A DNA stretch of 64,000 nucleotides, taken from positions 496,001 to 560,000 of the forward strand of contig JAPZLL010000018.1 of NCBI GenBank assembly GCA_036250225.1, written 5' to 3'. A program made the translations under genes and the position numbers. Numbering within the stretch: the first letter of the stretch is position 1; each line of letters starts with the position of its first letter. This stretch comes from Cercophora sp. LCS_1 (lineage: Eukaryota > Ascomycota > Sordariomycetes > Sordariales > Lasiosphaeriaceae). Below, piece by piece: positions 12,375 to 23,891 of this stretch. The notes below the pieces were generated by a model that saw only the letters and a list, made by a program, of their open reading frames with translations, made no database searches and was not told the DNA's origin.

Positions 12375-15300
12375 ATGGCGGCGACCCTGAACCTCGCGCC
12401 TTCATCCCTCCCCCACGCCCTCTCGCAATGGAACCGCTTCCTCGACAACGCCTCGCGCCAGCGCCTCGACCAAGAGCTGTTCGCAACATACGCGCCCATC
12501 CTCGCGTCACGATGCCGCATCCCGCCCGTCACCCTAGCGGACTTGCTCCTCCGCCCCGTCCCGCCCCGCAGCGACATGCTCGATCCCCGCGTGCCGCAAT
12601 ACCTCCAAGTCTTGTTTAAACAAAAACTAGTCGATACACCGTCTGTACTCAAGGCGTTGTACCGATATTCCACCTCCCATCGATGGGTTCCTCCACCGCC
12701 GCCACCACCTCAGGTTAAGAAGGAGGATGCAGGGGGGGACAAAAAGGAGGCGATACGATGGGGCAATTCGTACCCCTCGGAGGAATTGATCTTTTGGAGA
12801 TTGGCACGGAGTGTTTCGCAGGGCGGCGGGATAGCGAATGCGCGCGAGGCGGTCGAGGTGGTGCGGGTTTTGGCGCGGTGGATGGCGCTGTTTAGCGATA
12901 TTGCGGCGGCGGAAGGGTTCGCGACGCAGGCGAGCTTGGTGACCAAGGCCGAGGTGGAGAGTGCGCGGCAGGCGTTCATGTTGTTGGTTGTGGGGGTTTG
13001 CGAGAGCGCTGTGGTCGTGGAGGCGCTGGGGAAGGACGGGGCTAAGCTTGCGAGACGGGAGCTGGCCAAGGGGCTCGATCTGTTTATTCCGACGATTGTG
13101 GGGGCTGTTGGGAGTGTTGCGCAACGGTTGAGTCTGTGGAGGACGCAGACGCTTGCGGGGATGGAGCCCGTGGTTGAACAGCAAAAGAAGGAGGCTGCGG
13201 AGGTGAGCGGGTATATGGATTTGATGGGCATGGAGAATTTCCAGGTGCCTGAGATTCCGGTCGTTAACTCGAGGGCGGGATTGTACATCTATGTTGGGGC
13301 TGCGGTAGGTTTTACTTCTTTCGAGAATGGGAGGGGTTGTGCTGATGGGAGTTAGCTTGTTGGGAGGCCGTTGTTGGATGATAATGCGTTGTTTACGTAT
13401 TTGCACAACAGGTATCAGGTATGTTTGCTTATGGAGAGGGGGACGGGCATTAGGTCTGACAACGAACGGCAGGGCGACACGCAAACAACGGCGGTACAGC
13501 TGATTTTGGCGTCCTTTGACGTACTCGCCAACTCGGTGTTTCGAAATGAGGGGTCCAAGACTGGACATCTCCTCAAGTCGTATGTCGTCAACAAAGTGCC
13601 ACTGATCTTGAGCTCACTCGCTGCGACTTCGACGCCAATGTACCCCTTTGATGCCCAGTTTTGCATCTCGGAGGCATTGGGGCAGGTCGACACAAACATA
13701 TTCCCCACGCTTTCCGGCATGTTTGACATGCCGAGTAACTCATCGTTCCTCGACTCAGTGCGACAGGACTTTTGCTTCTCGTGTTTGCTGCATGGGTTGG
13801 TCACGCAGCCTGCGATAGAGACGTTGCTGGGGGATATTACCTATCAGTCGCTCCCAGACGAGGGCCGCTATGTCAAAGAAGTCTTGGTTCAGGCCTGCAT
13901 CCAGGATCCAGAAAAGACACAAAAGTTTGTTGGGGAGCTGGACAACATGAACGGCAACGTGGGTGCAGCCGCTCAGGCGATTGTTGAGGTATGTCCAAAG
14001 TCGGAGGCCAGATTGCGAAGGCGACTGACTAGTGGTAGTCCATCATTAACCTCTGCAGAAACAAGGAGACAATGACCCTGAAGCAACTGTGCGGTCAACT
14101 GGCGAGCAAGCCATTATCCTTGGATATTCTGCTGCTATTTAACAGGCCACAGAAACTCCTCCACTCGTTGTGCGAAGTTCTCGACAACTGGGGCGGCTAC
14201 GATGAGGATCAGGGCGAGTATCAGCCGGTATACGAGGAGTTTGGGTCAATTCTTCTCCTGCTCCTGGCCTTTATATACCGTTACGACCTCGCACCCGCCG
14301 ATCTGGGGATACGATCAGCTGATTCGTTTGTGGGGAGGCTTTGGGGCAAGGGTCACCTCGCGCGCCCCTTGAAGGACCTCACTGAGCAGGAGAAATCCCG
14401 CCTTGGCGGTTGGATCCATGGGCTATTCGACACGGAAGCCGGCGGTCTTGGGGACGAGCTGATGTCATCATGTCCGCCGCAAGACTTTTACCTCCTGATG
14501 CCTACCTTGTTCCAACAGATTGTGTTGGCGCTGACCACAGGGCACCTCACAGAAGAGGTATTGAAGGGTGGCCTTGAGTGTAAGAACCCATGAAGATGCC
14601 CCGGTATCGTGCTGACACTTGCAGATTTGGTCGATGTGTTGCTTCTCCCATCTCTTGTCCCGGCACTATTATATCTCTCAGATCATCTCCGAACAGACAC
14701 GCCGCAGAGCCAACGGGCTATCATCCGCATTCTACATCTCATCCTTCGCCCCAATTCCATGTCGACCGAAGCGACAAGCATGCTCTCCTCGGTGCTCAAC
14801 ATTGTCGCCAAGCCTCTAGAGCAAGCGCTCCGATCATACCAACGCCAAGATCCCAAATCGACCGAGATCGAGCCTCTCCTCAAAGCTCTCAAGGAGAACA
14901 TTCCCCTTTCCCGCAGAACTGGCGGGGCGGATCATAATGAGCTTGAATCCTGGACGAGCACCCAGCCAGCTAACGGCGCCAACCCGGCCCTGGTAGGCGG
15001 CCTCTCTCTCGCCGTGCGCAACACAGTTCAGAATCTGATTCAAGGGGCCCAAAATCCCCCAATAAATGGCATGCCGTCGTCCTACACGCACCGCCAAATA
15101 CTGGCAGCTCTCAAGTTGTTGGGCGCTAGACGACTACTTGCTATCCTTTTGGACGAGCTTAGGGCACAAAATGATGTTCCAACAGCGCCTGTGGCATACG
15201 ATGTTGTCACGGCCATTGTTTGCGCGCCAGACACAGGCAACGAAGTCCCAACGCAGGAGTTTGGCGCCACGCCTGTGGAGCCTCGGCAAAGGCGAATGAC

Positions 15301-15727
15301 GCTGCGCGAGGCGCTCAAGCACGAAGCAGAAGAGTGGAAACTCCTGCAAAAGGGACACGATCCAGTCATGGCAGAGGTGGTGGTGCGCTTATACAGACGT
15401 GTTGAGGCGCAAATGGTGCCGCCCCCAGCGCCACCGGCCATGTTGCAGCCCGAGCTGGGCGGACTTGGCGGGGATAACGTCGCGCTAGGGGAGGCAATGG
15501 CGGCCGCTGCGGCAGTAGTAGCCGGCGAGCATAACGTCGACGCCATGAGCTTGGACACAGCGGGGTTGGACGGGACGGGGATGGACCTGGATCTCGGCTT
15601 GGGGAGCGCAGCAGGGTCGGTGGGTGGGCTGGATATGAGCGGTGATGATATATTCAGTGGGCTCGATACGGAGCTCGCTTCGACGTTTGACGCGGGCTTT
15701 GAGGCTTGGGATACCATGAACCTCTAG
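12375..15727 (+). CDS. MED5: Mediator of RNA polymerase II transcription subunit 5
   Basis: Predicted 1050-aa nuclear protein, Med5/Nut1, a tail-module subunit of the Mediator complex that links activators to RNA polymerase II. Exons are 12375-13304, 13356-13418, 13473-13988, 14039-14579 and 14625-15727; all four introns are 45-54 nt. The second exon is only 63 nt (LVGRPLLDDNALFTYLHNRYQ). The protein is helical and leucine-rich throughout, with recognisable fungal Med5 blocks such as WNRFLDNASRQRLDQE, YPSEELIFWRLARSVS, TTAVQLILASFDVLAN and VLDNWGGYDEDQGEYQPVYEEFG. A proline run (residues about 100-112, PPPPPPPQ) and an acidic, Ala/Gly-rich C-terminal tail (SLDTAGLDGTGMDLDLG) complete it. The start is the first in-frame ATG. 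A long reverse-strand frame over exon 1 is a shadow. Confidence 0.93.
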
Positions 15728-17057
15728 GACGGGAAGCGGAGGCCGAGCGTGGTCTTGGGTTGGTAGCGAGAAGACTGGAGGCGGCGAGAACAACGGAAAC
15801 GGGGAGTAGACGGATTCCTGGAATCCTTTCGAGGGCATGGGTGTGGACAGAATTATCATAGCGAGAAGCGAATCGAGCGATGTTTTCGTGATGCTTTTGT
15901 GATATCTATGGCCCAGACTCCGGTTGTCAGTGCACAGCAAACTGGGACTCAATGTGACCCTCCCCGCTCAACAACCTCCAAATCTAGCGATGCAGCAATG
16001 AAGCGCAATATACCATCGGCATTTGTATATTATCCCACCATTTTATATCACCGATGTCACCATCATCGCCAGTCCCAACCATTGCGAGCAAGCAATGCCG
16101 AACTCACAACAAGCATCTCACCCCCTCCTGTTCTTGCCTTCCAAGTTCCAGCCCCCCCGGTCCAGTCCCCCCCACCCTTCCCGTTCCTAAAATTACTCTG
16201 GCGTCTCACAGGGAACCACAGACCACTGTCAATTCCCTTCCGGCACACCATTCCGCTCTGCTTGACCGTGACGGACTCCAGCAACCGGGAAAAGATTCCC
16301 GAACCGGTCAGAGAGCGACGCCGAGCCTTGTCGTCAACCGGTCGCCTTTTGGGTTGCGATTGAAGTGCACGCCAGTCGGGTGGAGTTGCGTGCTGCAATG
16401 CGGCCTGCCCGTTGATGGTCTTCTTGCCTTGACTTGGCTGTCGTGTTGGGCGCCAAGACCAAAGTCCCTGCTGCACCCCTGCTAGCTAGCTGCCTTTGGT
16501 CCCCTGTTGGCGGCGCACACGTTGCCGCGTTGGGTTTAAGGTTCAATATTTGAGCTCAGCCACGACTTGGTCTGGCCCACGTGTAAGGCTGGACGGATGA
16601 ATTGAAGCGGGTTTTGGGATTGTTACGAAGGGGAAGGCGATGGGTCTTTGGGAGGATGGAGTGTGGGAAAGGAGTTGGGAAGGGAGCAGGAGGGATGTTG
16701 AAGTTGGATGAGAATGGGAAATGGTGACGATGGCTGGTGTCGACACCAGTCGGGTCAACTCGTCGCCGCTCAGCGCTCGATGCGGCTGCGGCTGCGAGCA
16801 GAACGTTACGGCGTTGCGGGGGGCATGCTCATCCTGGCACACCCCCGCCAATGAAGAGCCATCGACAGCTGCATGGGAGACGAGCTATTGAGCCCAGCTG
16901 AACAAACATGGTGTGGTCGGAGCATCGCGGCTGGCTTTTTCTCTTAAGCCGTCGCCCACCATCCCGGGTCGCTCTCGCTCTCTCTTCCCGTCGTCTGGTT
17001 CATGCGAGCCCTGGTTTCTCCCTCCGTTGTTGGTTGAAACATTGTTTTGCAGAAACC
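15728..17057. other. Intergenic region
   Basis: No gene is seen. It contains the MED5 3' flank and the presumed promoter and leader of the surface-protein gene at 17058. A purine-rich stretch at about 16620-16730 is the only compositional feature noticed. Confidence 0.5.
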
Positions 17058-18435
17058 ATGAAGGGTGCTCTGAGCATCGCGGCTGTTGGCTGCGCGGTTG
17101 GCATGGCCAATGCAAGGTTGACGAAATGGAGTCGCGACAACAACGCGCGGGAGTGGTCGCCGCCGCAGCAGACGTTGGGCATCATGCCCTCGCTCGTCAA
17201 CAACCCCGTGTTCCCGGCGCCGACGAGTCCGCCCAAGTATACGCAGAGACAGCTCGAGAGGAGAGGGTCGACGGACAATACGTGCGGTTATGTTGAGGGC
17301 AGCACCGGTATGTTGGACGGTGAAACATCGAGAAAGCTGACTAACGCGGGCAGACATCCCGCTCTGGTGCGATACCACGGCCTTTTGCGCGTCCAACTCC
17401 ATCAACAACCACATTGGCTGCTGTGACGACACGGCTACCGAGTGCAAGGTATGGACGACATGTCTCGACTCGACGGATCGCTCACTGTACACAACCGACA
17501 ACGGACTCACATTATGGTGCGGCTTTACCGACTACCCCAACTGCATCACACACATCTACGCCGACACCACCGGTCCGGCCACGCGGATCAAGGGCTACAC
17601 GCTGTTGGGGTGTGCCGTCGCCAAGGGATCCGACAATGTGTTTTACACGCCCTTCGTGGAAGCCACCACCAAGTCATCATCTCGTCGAAGCACAAACACA
17701 TTCATCGTCCCAGATACCACACTGCAGCCAACCAACACGCGCGCCACCGTCACCGTCACACCTGACCCGACGCCTGTACCGGCCTCTTCCTCGTCTTCCA
17801 ATGCGGGCGCCATTGCCGGTGGTGTGGTAGGCGGTGTCGCAGCCATCGCCCTCATCGCCTTTGGTATCTGGTTTCTCATCCGCCAAAAAAACAAGAACAA
17901 GGAGCAGGCCGGTTCGCCGCCCCCAGCTCCGGCACCAGCACCCGCCCCCATGGGCTACGGCGGCACGCCAGCTACCCAAATGTCCCAGAACACGCCTCCT
18001 CCGCAGGGCTTCTACGGACAACCCGCGCCGGGCTACGATCCCAGGGCCAGCATTGCGAAGCCGCAGCACATGAGCGCGTATTCCGAGCCAGCACCACCCA
18101 GCCCGCCACCCGTCAGCCCGGGCCAGTTTGGGCCGAATTCAACGCCGAGTCCACCGCCTGCAGGCTATGCTGCTGCAGGTGCAGGTGCAGGCGCAGGTGC
18201 AGCTGCATATGGCAACGTTTCCCCATACCAGCAGAGTCCACCGGCGGGATACGGTTTCCAGGGACAGCAACAACCACAGCAATACCAGTCCTACCAACCA
18301 CCACCGCAGCAACAAGGCGGATATCAACAGGGATATCAACAAGGCGGGTATCAATACCAACAAGGCAACCAGGGGTATTCGGCTGAACTGCCCACGCATA
18401 GAGGCGACAGCGAAGCCAGGGAATTGCAAGGTTAA
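17058..18435 (+). CDS. Single-pass cell-surface protein with Cys-rich ectodomain and Gln/Pro/Gly tail
   Basis: Predicted 443-aa type I membrane protein. Exons are 17058-17307 and 17354-18435. It opens with a signal-peptide-like segment (MKGALSIAAVGCAVGMANA). The ectodomain has paired cysteines (CGYVEG, WCDTTAFC, GCCDDTATEC, TTCLD, LWCGF, NCITH, LLGCAV), then a Ser/Thr-rich stalk. One transmembrane helix lies at about residues 235-260 (AGGVVGGVAAIALIAFGIWF), followed by a basic stop-transfer (RQKNKNK). The cytoplasmic tail is Pro/Ala then Gln/Gly/Tyr rich, with GYQQGYQQGGYQ repeats. The layout (Cys-rich outside, stalk, helix, disordered tail) is that of fungal wall-stress sensors of the Wsc/Mid2 kind, but no named domain is certain. 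It converges with the dehydrogenase gene 136 nt downstream. Confidence 0.85.
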
Positions 18436-18571
18436 GTTTCGGTCTAATGTTAATGAGTACATATTCTTCTTCTGCACACATGGTTTTTTATTCATGGTCA
18501 GGGAACAGGGGACAAGGGGACAGGACAGGTTAGAGGCAATACCAAATACCAGTCATTCACAACACCACCCA

Positions 18572-19756
18572 CTACAACTTACTCCCCAACTGTCTGTCAG
18601 TCCCACCCGGAACCAACCAATCCACCGCCTGTGTGTTCAAATACCCCGCATCCACCTCCCCAACATTTGTCAGTCCACACATCTGCATCGTCACCGCCAA
18701 CTCTTGATTCAAAATCTCAAAATACCGAGCTACTCCCACACTCCCATACCCACCCAACGCTACCAGTGTCCCGCGTCCAATACCCACACCCTTTGCACCG
18801 AGACATAGCGCCTTGAAAACGTCAGTACCCCGCGTGATACCGCCGTCTATCAACACATCCATTTTGGTAAAGATTTCAGGACAATTTTGTCGGAGTTCGA
18901 GTAACACCAAAACGCTGGCGGTTGAAGTGTCGAGACTGCGGCCGCCGTGGTTGGAGACGACGATGCCGTCGAGGCCGTGTTCCAGCGCCAGGAGGGCATC
19001 GGCAAGGGTCTGGACGCCTTTTAGGACGAGTTTGGTTTTGGGAGGGAGCATGGCGCGAAGACGGGCGATCAGGGACCAGGTTGGGCACGGGGAGATGTAA
19101 GCTCCCATGCGGGAGGCGATGCCCTTTCCACGGCCGTCGGGACGCGTAGCGGGGACCGCGTCATCAAGCGGAACCATGGGCGTGGAGATGTCATCGCCCG
19201 GCGCAAACGGGGTGCGCTCATCTGCTTCGCGCTTTCCGACCACCGGGGCATCGACTGTGAGAAAGATGACGTCGACGCCTAGCCTTGCCACTTCCCGGAG
19301 GAGGGCTTCGGTCTTGGGCAAGTCGCGGTGGACGTAGAGCTGGAAGAAGACGGGGCCTGCGGTTAGTCCCTCCGCGGTATCACGGCCGGCTGCGATGATC
19401 TCGGAGATGTGGCAGCTCGCACTTGTTGATACGACTTGGGCGATTCCCATGGGCGCTAGACCGCGTGCAATTTCGGCTTCGCCTCTCGGATGGATGAGTT
19501 TGCCAAGGGAAGTTGGGGCTGCGAAGATGGGGGAGGACACGGCGTGCGAGAAGAGGCTTGTGGCCAGGGAGACTGGGTCGGAGACGTTGCGGAGAATGCG
19601 CGGGCGGAGGGCAATGAGGGCGTAGGTTTCATTGTTTGCGCGGTGGGTTTTGGAATCGGCGGCTGCTGAGGTGATGAAGGCGCGGGCTTTAGGAGGGAGG
19701 GGAAGGGCGTGGAAGTCATGGGTTGAGAGGAGAGTGTGGAGGGGCGGTTTAGACAT
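18572..19756 (-). CDS. FMN-dependent alpha-hydroxy-acid dehydrogenase/oxidase
   Basis: Single-exon gene, 394 aa from the MSKPPL start; an in-frame upstream ATG at 19786 would add 10 residues. It is an FMN TIM-barrel enzyme of the glycolate oxidase/lactate dehydrogenase family, oxidising an L-2-hydroxy acid to a 2-keto acid. Landmarks are LRPRILRNVS, SPIFAAPTSLGKLIHP, FFQLYVHRD (active-site Tyr), FLTVDAPVVGKREAD, LVLKGV (flavin Lys), the catalytic SNHGGRSLD (base His and substrate Arg), and the phosphate-binding DVLIDGGITRGTDVFKAL with GIGRG. The tyrosine corresponding to spinach glycolate oxidase Tyr24 appears to be Phe here (RAFITSAAAD). There is no peroxisomal SKL-type C-terminus, although the last residues are GSKL, which is not a canonical tripeptide match. 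The substrate is unknown. Confidence 0.92.
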   Translation of the reverse strand: MSKPPLHTLLSTHDFHALPLPPKARAFITSAAADSKTHRANNETYALIALRPRILRNVSDPVSLATSLFSHAVSSPIFAAPTSLGKLIHPRGEAEIARGLAPMGIAQVVSTSASCHISEIIAAGRDTAEGLTAGPVFFQLYVHRDLPKTEALLREVARLGVDVIFLTVDAPVVGKREADERTPFAPGDDISTPMVPLDDAVPATRPDGRGKGIASRMGAYISPCPTWSLIARLRAMLPPKTKLVLKGVQTLADALLALEHGLDGIVVSNHGGRSLDTSTASVLVLLELRQNCPEIFTKMDVLIDGGITRGTDVFKALCLGAKGVGIGRGTLVALGGYGSVGVARYFEILNQELAVTMQMCGLTNVGEVDAGYLNTQAVDWLVPGGTDRQLGSKL

Positions 19757-19981
19757 GGTAAATGTTGTGATGTGATGGGCACTCAAACAAATGTGAGAAT
19801 GGGGGAGGGTTCATCGGCACCGCCGCGCATGCTGGTTTTATGCCACATCGGAAGCGGAACGGACACGGAGCTCGGCTGCGACTACACCGACCACACCGAG
19901 CGCCGGCACTGGCGCCAGGCCGGCAGCGTGGGGGCGGGGCATGACGTAGCTTATTCCCGGAACACGACGAAACGTGTCTAC

Positions 19982-20651
19982 CTATTCAATCTCGAGCGCC
20001 TTGGCTATCAACATCTTTGCTCGCTCGCTCAGATCAAGCTGAAGCGCCAGAGCATGCCCGGCAGGACTCATCTTGACCCACGTCTTCTTGAGAATGCCGA
20101 CCATCTTGGCCTCGTCGATCTCGGGCTTGCTCTCAAAGTCGTCAAACTGGTCGTCAAGAAACACGAGACAGGCAACATCCTCGAGGATCTGGGCCTCCTC
20201 GTCCCCTTTGAGATTCTCCTTGCGCATCAGCGCCGCCACACGGCCAATCTCATCCTGTGAAAGTGGAGGCTCAATACCGGGAGACGCAAGCAACTCGGTG
20301 ACTTGTAGCGCCGCTTGGGATTTGAGCTTGGCCCGCCAGGTCAGGTAGCCCGGCCGGGTCATGGGGTAACTGCTTCGCGGGATTTCCCATCTGCGAGAAT
20401 GAGACCGGACCTGTGAACAAGTGGGAAGACACAAACCTCCGAAAGTGCTGCGCCCGGCAGGCGACTTGCAGAGCGGGAGAGGCCTCAGGACAGCGTGAGG
20501 CGAGCCAGCGAGTCATTTTCCGGGCATAATGAAGCTCGTATGGCACGGGGCCATCTGTCCCGTCAATAGTTTTTGGGTCGTTTGCGTGTGCGTCGTCGAT
20601 GAGCTTGATTGCCTTAGCGTAATTGGCAGGTAACGAGGTGACCGACTCCAT
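19982..20651 (-). CDS. DUF4202 family protein
   Basis: Predicted 207-aa soluble protein. Exon 1 is 20651-20437 and exon 2 is 20390-19982, with a 46-nt intron. The family signature is visible across the whole length: AIKLIDDAHANDP, VPYELHYARKMTRWLA, VACRAQHFRRWEIPRSSYP (joined across the intron), MTRPGYLTWR, EDVACLVFLDDQFDDF and LKKTWVKMSPAGHALAL. The conserved His and acidic residues suggest a small helical fold of the HD-like type, but no activity is established for the family. It lies downstream of, and on the same strand as, no obvious partner; the dehydrogenase gene begins 225 nt beyond its 3' end. Confidence 0.92.
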
Positions 20652-22065
20652 CTTGACTGTTTATCGGTCCTGAGATAAGCGTGAGGGAAGGAAGGGGTGG
20701 TGGTGAAGAAGACTCGGGTTCTTTCCCCTTTCGGACGGCCCGGCGATGACTCAGCGGGTGGACACAGTGCGTGGGTCACTGTCCGTTGCTGGGTTGGGGT
20801 TGAGACATGGCGGCTCTGCAGCCAACGCCACATCATAGTCTTGAGCAAACGCAAAGGTAGGGTCAAAACTTGGAGTCATTCCTTGCAGTCAGCACGTTGT
20901 TGCCGTTATTCAGGGTCACATTTGTGCTATAACTTCCCCACCGCTCCCAAGTGTGAGGTCCCCTTGTTTACTTCAGGGGTAAACTCGATCATGATGTCAT
21001 ACTTGACCCACGAATTCAAACACGCCCCTCCATCCAACACCTGGTGGTTATCCAACTATTTCCCAGGTCCCCTGGTTTCAGTATGCCATTCATCTAATGT
21101 ACGAGGATAGCCTGTGGCGCATGGTTGAAAGGCAGGCTGGAAAACGAAGTGTCCCACCAAAGTTTAGCGCTTCTCCCCGGCTCTTTCGCTGCTGTTCCGT
21201 GCTACGACACACATAACTCACTCCCCGTCGCCGTGGTCACTTGGGGTGGATGCTTGAGTCCGAACTGGGGTCATTCATTCGTCCAACCGTTTTCTAATGG
21301 GCATTCAAGATGCTTCCATCTGGCATCAGTTTGAGATTGGGTAGAAATTCCCACCGCGGTCTGGCTGAATCAACGGCTCACACGGCTCAGTGAATCAATT
21401 AAGATGGGTGTTCTAAACATACACCCTGATAACCTTTGGAGCGTTGGTTGGTGGGCGGTATGGAAGGCGAAAATTCAAGAGAACAAGAAGAAGCCAGTTC
21501 GCGCTTCGGTCCCGCCCGGCTTCTGGAGTGCTGGACACTGAACAGGATGCTTCCACCTAAGATTCAAGTTGAGGCTGTCCACAACTGGTTGCTATGGCCG
21601 GGGTGAATCAGCTCTCCTCATGCCCAATTTCCGACTGAACGCCCACACACAACCACTCCACTCCTACTACCATGGCCATGAGATATTTCCGTCCACTCGG
21701 CGGGAGCCTACAGCATTAGTTTGTCTAATTCATTTCCAACCCAAAAATAAAAATACAGGTCACTTCCATCCAGATACTGATACTAGATAGACACGACTCA
21801 TTAGTGCCCGGCCACTATGGTCTAGATGAATCATATTCCTAGGTGAATCAGTTCCTCTCATTGTCAAACTCACAATCAGTGACTGGTTTCCATCTGGGCA
21901 AACACCTACAGAAGTATATAACCCTCCCTCCCCCTCCAGGAATTTTTCTTTTCTTCTTTCTCTTCAACCTTTCTCACCACAGTGCTCTAGTCCTTACTCT
22001 TCACCTGAGCTATCTACCTACACCTTCCTACCTTTCTCTTCTCACTACTCCTAGACAATTACAAC
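20652..22065. other. Intergenic region, promoter of first paralogue
   Basis: No gene is seen. The right end holds a TATA-like element and a pyrimidine-rich leader before the ATG at 22066. The AT content appears higher than in the neighbouring genes from about 21300 on. Confidence 0.5.
21915..21920 (+). promoter_or_regulatory. TATA-like box of first paralogue
   Basis: TATATA lies 151 nt before the ATG at 22066 and is followed by a long CT-rich leader (TTTTTCTTTTCTTCTTTC). The same arrangement precedes the second paralogue, which supports a shared ancestral promoter. Confidence 0.45.
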
Positions 22066-22798
22066 ATGTCACTCCCACCCCCTTACCCCGACAACCCCTG
22101 GTCCGTCGGCTAGTGGGCCGGGTGGAACGCGCGTGGTCAGGAAAACGGGAGGAAGCGGGCACGCAATCCTCTATATAGAGACGTTAGCACGCAGACCGAT
22201 CCAGAGCCAACCGTAAGACGACCGATTATACCTCACAGGAAGCCTCTATTAACCCAATGCCAACAGAAGGAGACTAAAACAACTCCTGCTCCCGAGCCAA
22301 AGGGGAACATTTCCCAAGTCCATTGGACTGCCGAGAGTAAGTCTTCCTACCCGGCTCCCCCTTCGATCCTCCCTCAACATCTAACAACTCCTAGTGGATC
22401 TCACGCTCATGGGACTGGTCTATCGAGGCCAAACCTACGAGCAAATTGCAACCGTACTGCGGCTGCACCCGAGGGCCGTGGCGTACCGCCACGCCGACCT
22501 TTACGAACTCACACGCGAACGGTCGAGCGCCCCGGCCGTCCAAGGGCCACAGGTATCCAATCCGACAGCCATAGCCGCGTGGATGCGGTATGTCGGGGAT
22601 AACAGCATTGACACACGTGGTCCTTTCCGACTGAGCCCGGATTCCAAGTTCGATCTCCACGCCGTTCAGGTGTTGGAGGTCCTGGTCAAGAAGGTGACGG
22701 GGGCGGACTGGCTGCGGACGAGGGACTTGGTGAGGCAGTTCACGGGGAGGGTGTACACCACGGCGGAGGTGATGCACAAGTACCATGAGGCTTGCTAG
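22066..22798 (+). pseudogene. Helix-turn-helix-like gene, copy 1, with one in-frame stop
   Basis: Exons 22066-22336 and 22395-22798 form one 225-codon frame interrupted only by a TAG at 22111-22113 (codon 16). Everything downstream stays open and coding-like for 208 codons. After a basic linker, the spliced product has a Myb/HTH-like block (WTAEMDLTLMGLVYRG, then TYEQIATVLRLHPRAVAYR), then a C-terminal module of about 60 residues starting RGPFRLSPDSKFD and containing VQVLEVLVKKVTGADW. That module recurs in the gene at 23892-25064. No named family is recognised. The stop could be a C-to-T change of CAG (Gln), an RIP-type mutation; alternatively translation could start at the Met created at the splice junction. 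Possibly a recently disabled DNA-binding protein. Confidence 0.55.
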
Positions 22799-22800
22799 GG

Positions 22801-22818
22801 TTTTTTTTTTTTTTTTTT
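22801..22818. repeat. T18 homopolymer
   Basis: A run of 18 T starts two bases after the stop codon of the first paralogue, in its presumed 3' UTR. Confidence 0.9.
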
Positions 22819-23891
22819 CTTTTGGCTGTGGATGGGAAGGACATCGCTGGTTGCATTGCAGAGTTGGAGCTCCGGTCAGTCTCGGAGGTGAAGTAATAGT
22901 AATAGCTAATATGGGTAGTCTTGGAGCGAAGGGGCGATTCCATTTTTCTTGCAATATATCATTTTTGTGTACTGGTTTCGTTTCACCCGTGACGGCAGTT
23001 TGGGAGTGTCCTCTTTTTCTATTACGGATTGCAACCGGACCTCGAACTCAAAATTCCCGCTGTGAGGGTGTTGAAGAGCTCGTCAAGGACGAGACTGCTG
23101 TGAGGAATATTACAGGAACTCACTGAGGGGGGTCAATCAACGGGACGTAATCTACATTGAGCTAGCCTGGATATCGCTTTTTACTGGCGGCAGGCCTATC
23201 TGCGATTACTTTTTGACAATGCCGGAAACAAAAGAATCAAAAGCAGCCGCAAGTCGTCCGCCACCCACAATATCGAAGGAGTCTAGGAGCAGGCTTCCAT
23301 TCTTCTAACTATTTTTTCTTCATTTTCACAAAACTCCCGTCTCGTATTGAGCATTAGATTCTGTTCATTGCTCCAGCCCTGCGTCGTTCTGCCCTATAAT
23401 GAAGACGAAGGGGAGGTTATCAAGTCATGACTTCCCACCGAGACCACCAAGTCGTAGTCTCGGTCATGGCGACGGTTTAAGGGGTCAACAAGGCACGTAT
23501 TGGATAGAGTCATGGCTTACCCAGCCTTGAGATGAAGCTTAAGAGATAGTGGCACTTGGGATCACGATGGAGTGAGACGAGGGCACTGCACACACCTCGA
23601 ACTTGATGCCGATCAGATGTATACGAATAAGGGATGAAGTTATCTCCATCGGTTCACCAGCAGCCCATTCACCGGTGGAAAGGAGTATATAGACACCCAT
23701 CTTCTCCTCCGAATCTTTTTCTTTTCTTTACTTCTCTACAGCTCATAGCAGTAAAAGCCCAGTCTCGTCAGCTAAGCCTCCATCTTCACCTATATCTAGA
23801 GCTCTCGGCCTGCCTTTCCAACCCGCTTAATCTATTTCTCACTCTCTTATATCCACTCCCTTCATGTACCACCCACAACACGATAAACGCG
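22819..23891. other. Intergenic region between the two paralogues
   Basis: No gene is seen. It is relatively AT-rich and ends in a promoter resembling that of the first paralogue. Confidence 0.5.
23686..23691 (+). promoter_or_regulatory. TATA-like box of second paralogue
   Basis: TATATA lies 206 nt before the ATG at 23892 and is followed by a CT-rich leader (CTTTTTCTTTTCTTTAC), like the element before the first copy. Confidence 0.4.

Noticed and set aside
12627..13568. 313-aa reverse frame
   Set aside because: It is antisense to MED5 exons 1-3 and has no recognisable domain; MED5 is supported by family blocks and clean introns.
15082..15717. 211-aa reverse frame
   Set aside because: Antisense shadow of the Ala/Gly-rich MED5 C-terminus.
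22097..22136. Hypothetical 39-nt intron that would remove the TAG in copy 1
   Set aside because: The donor is weak, the length is below the range seen in this window, and the junction gives the wrong frame with another stop.
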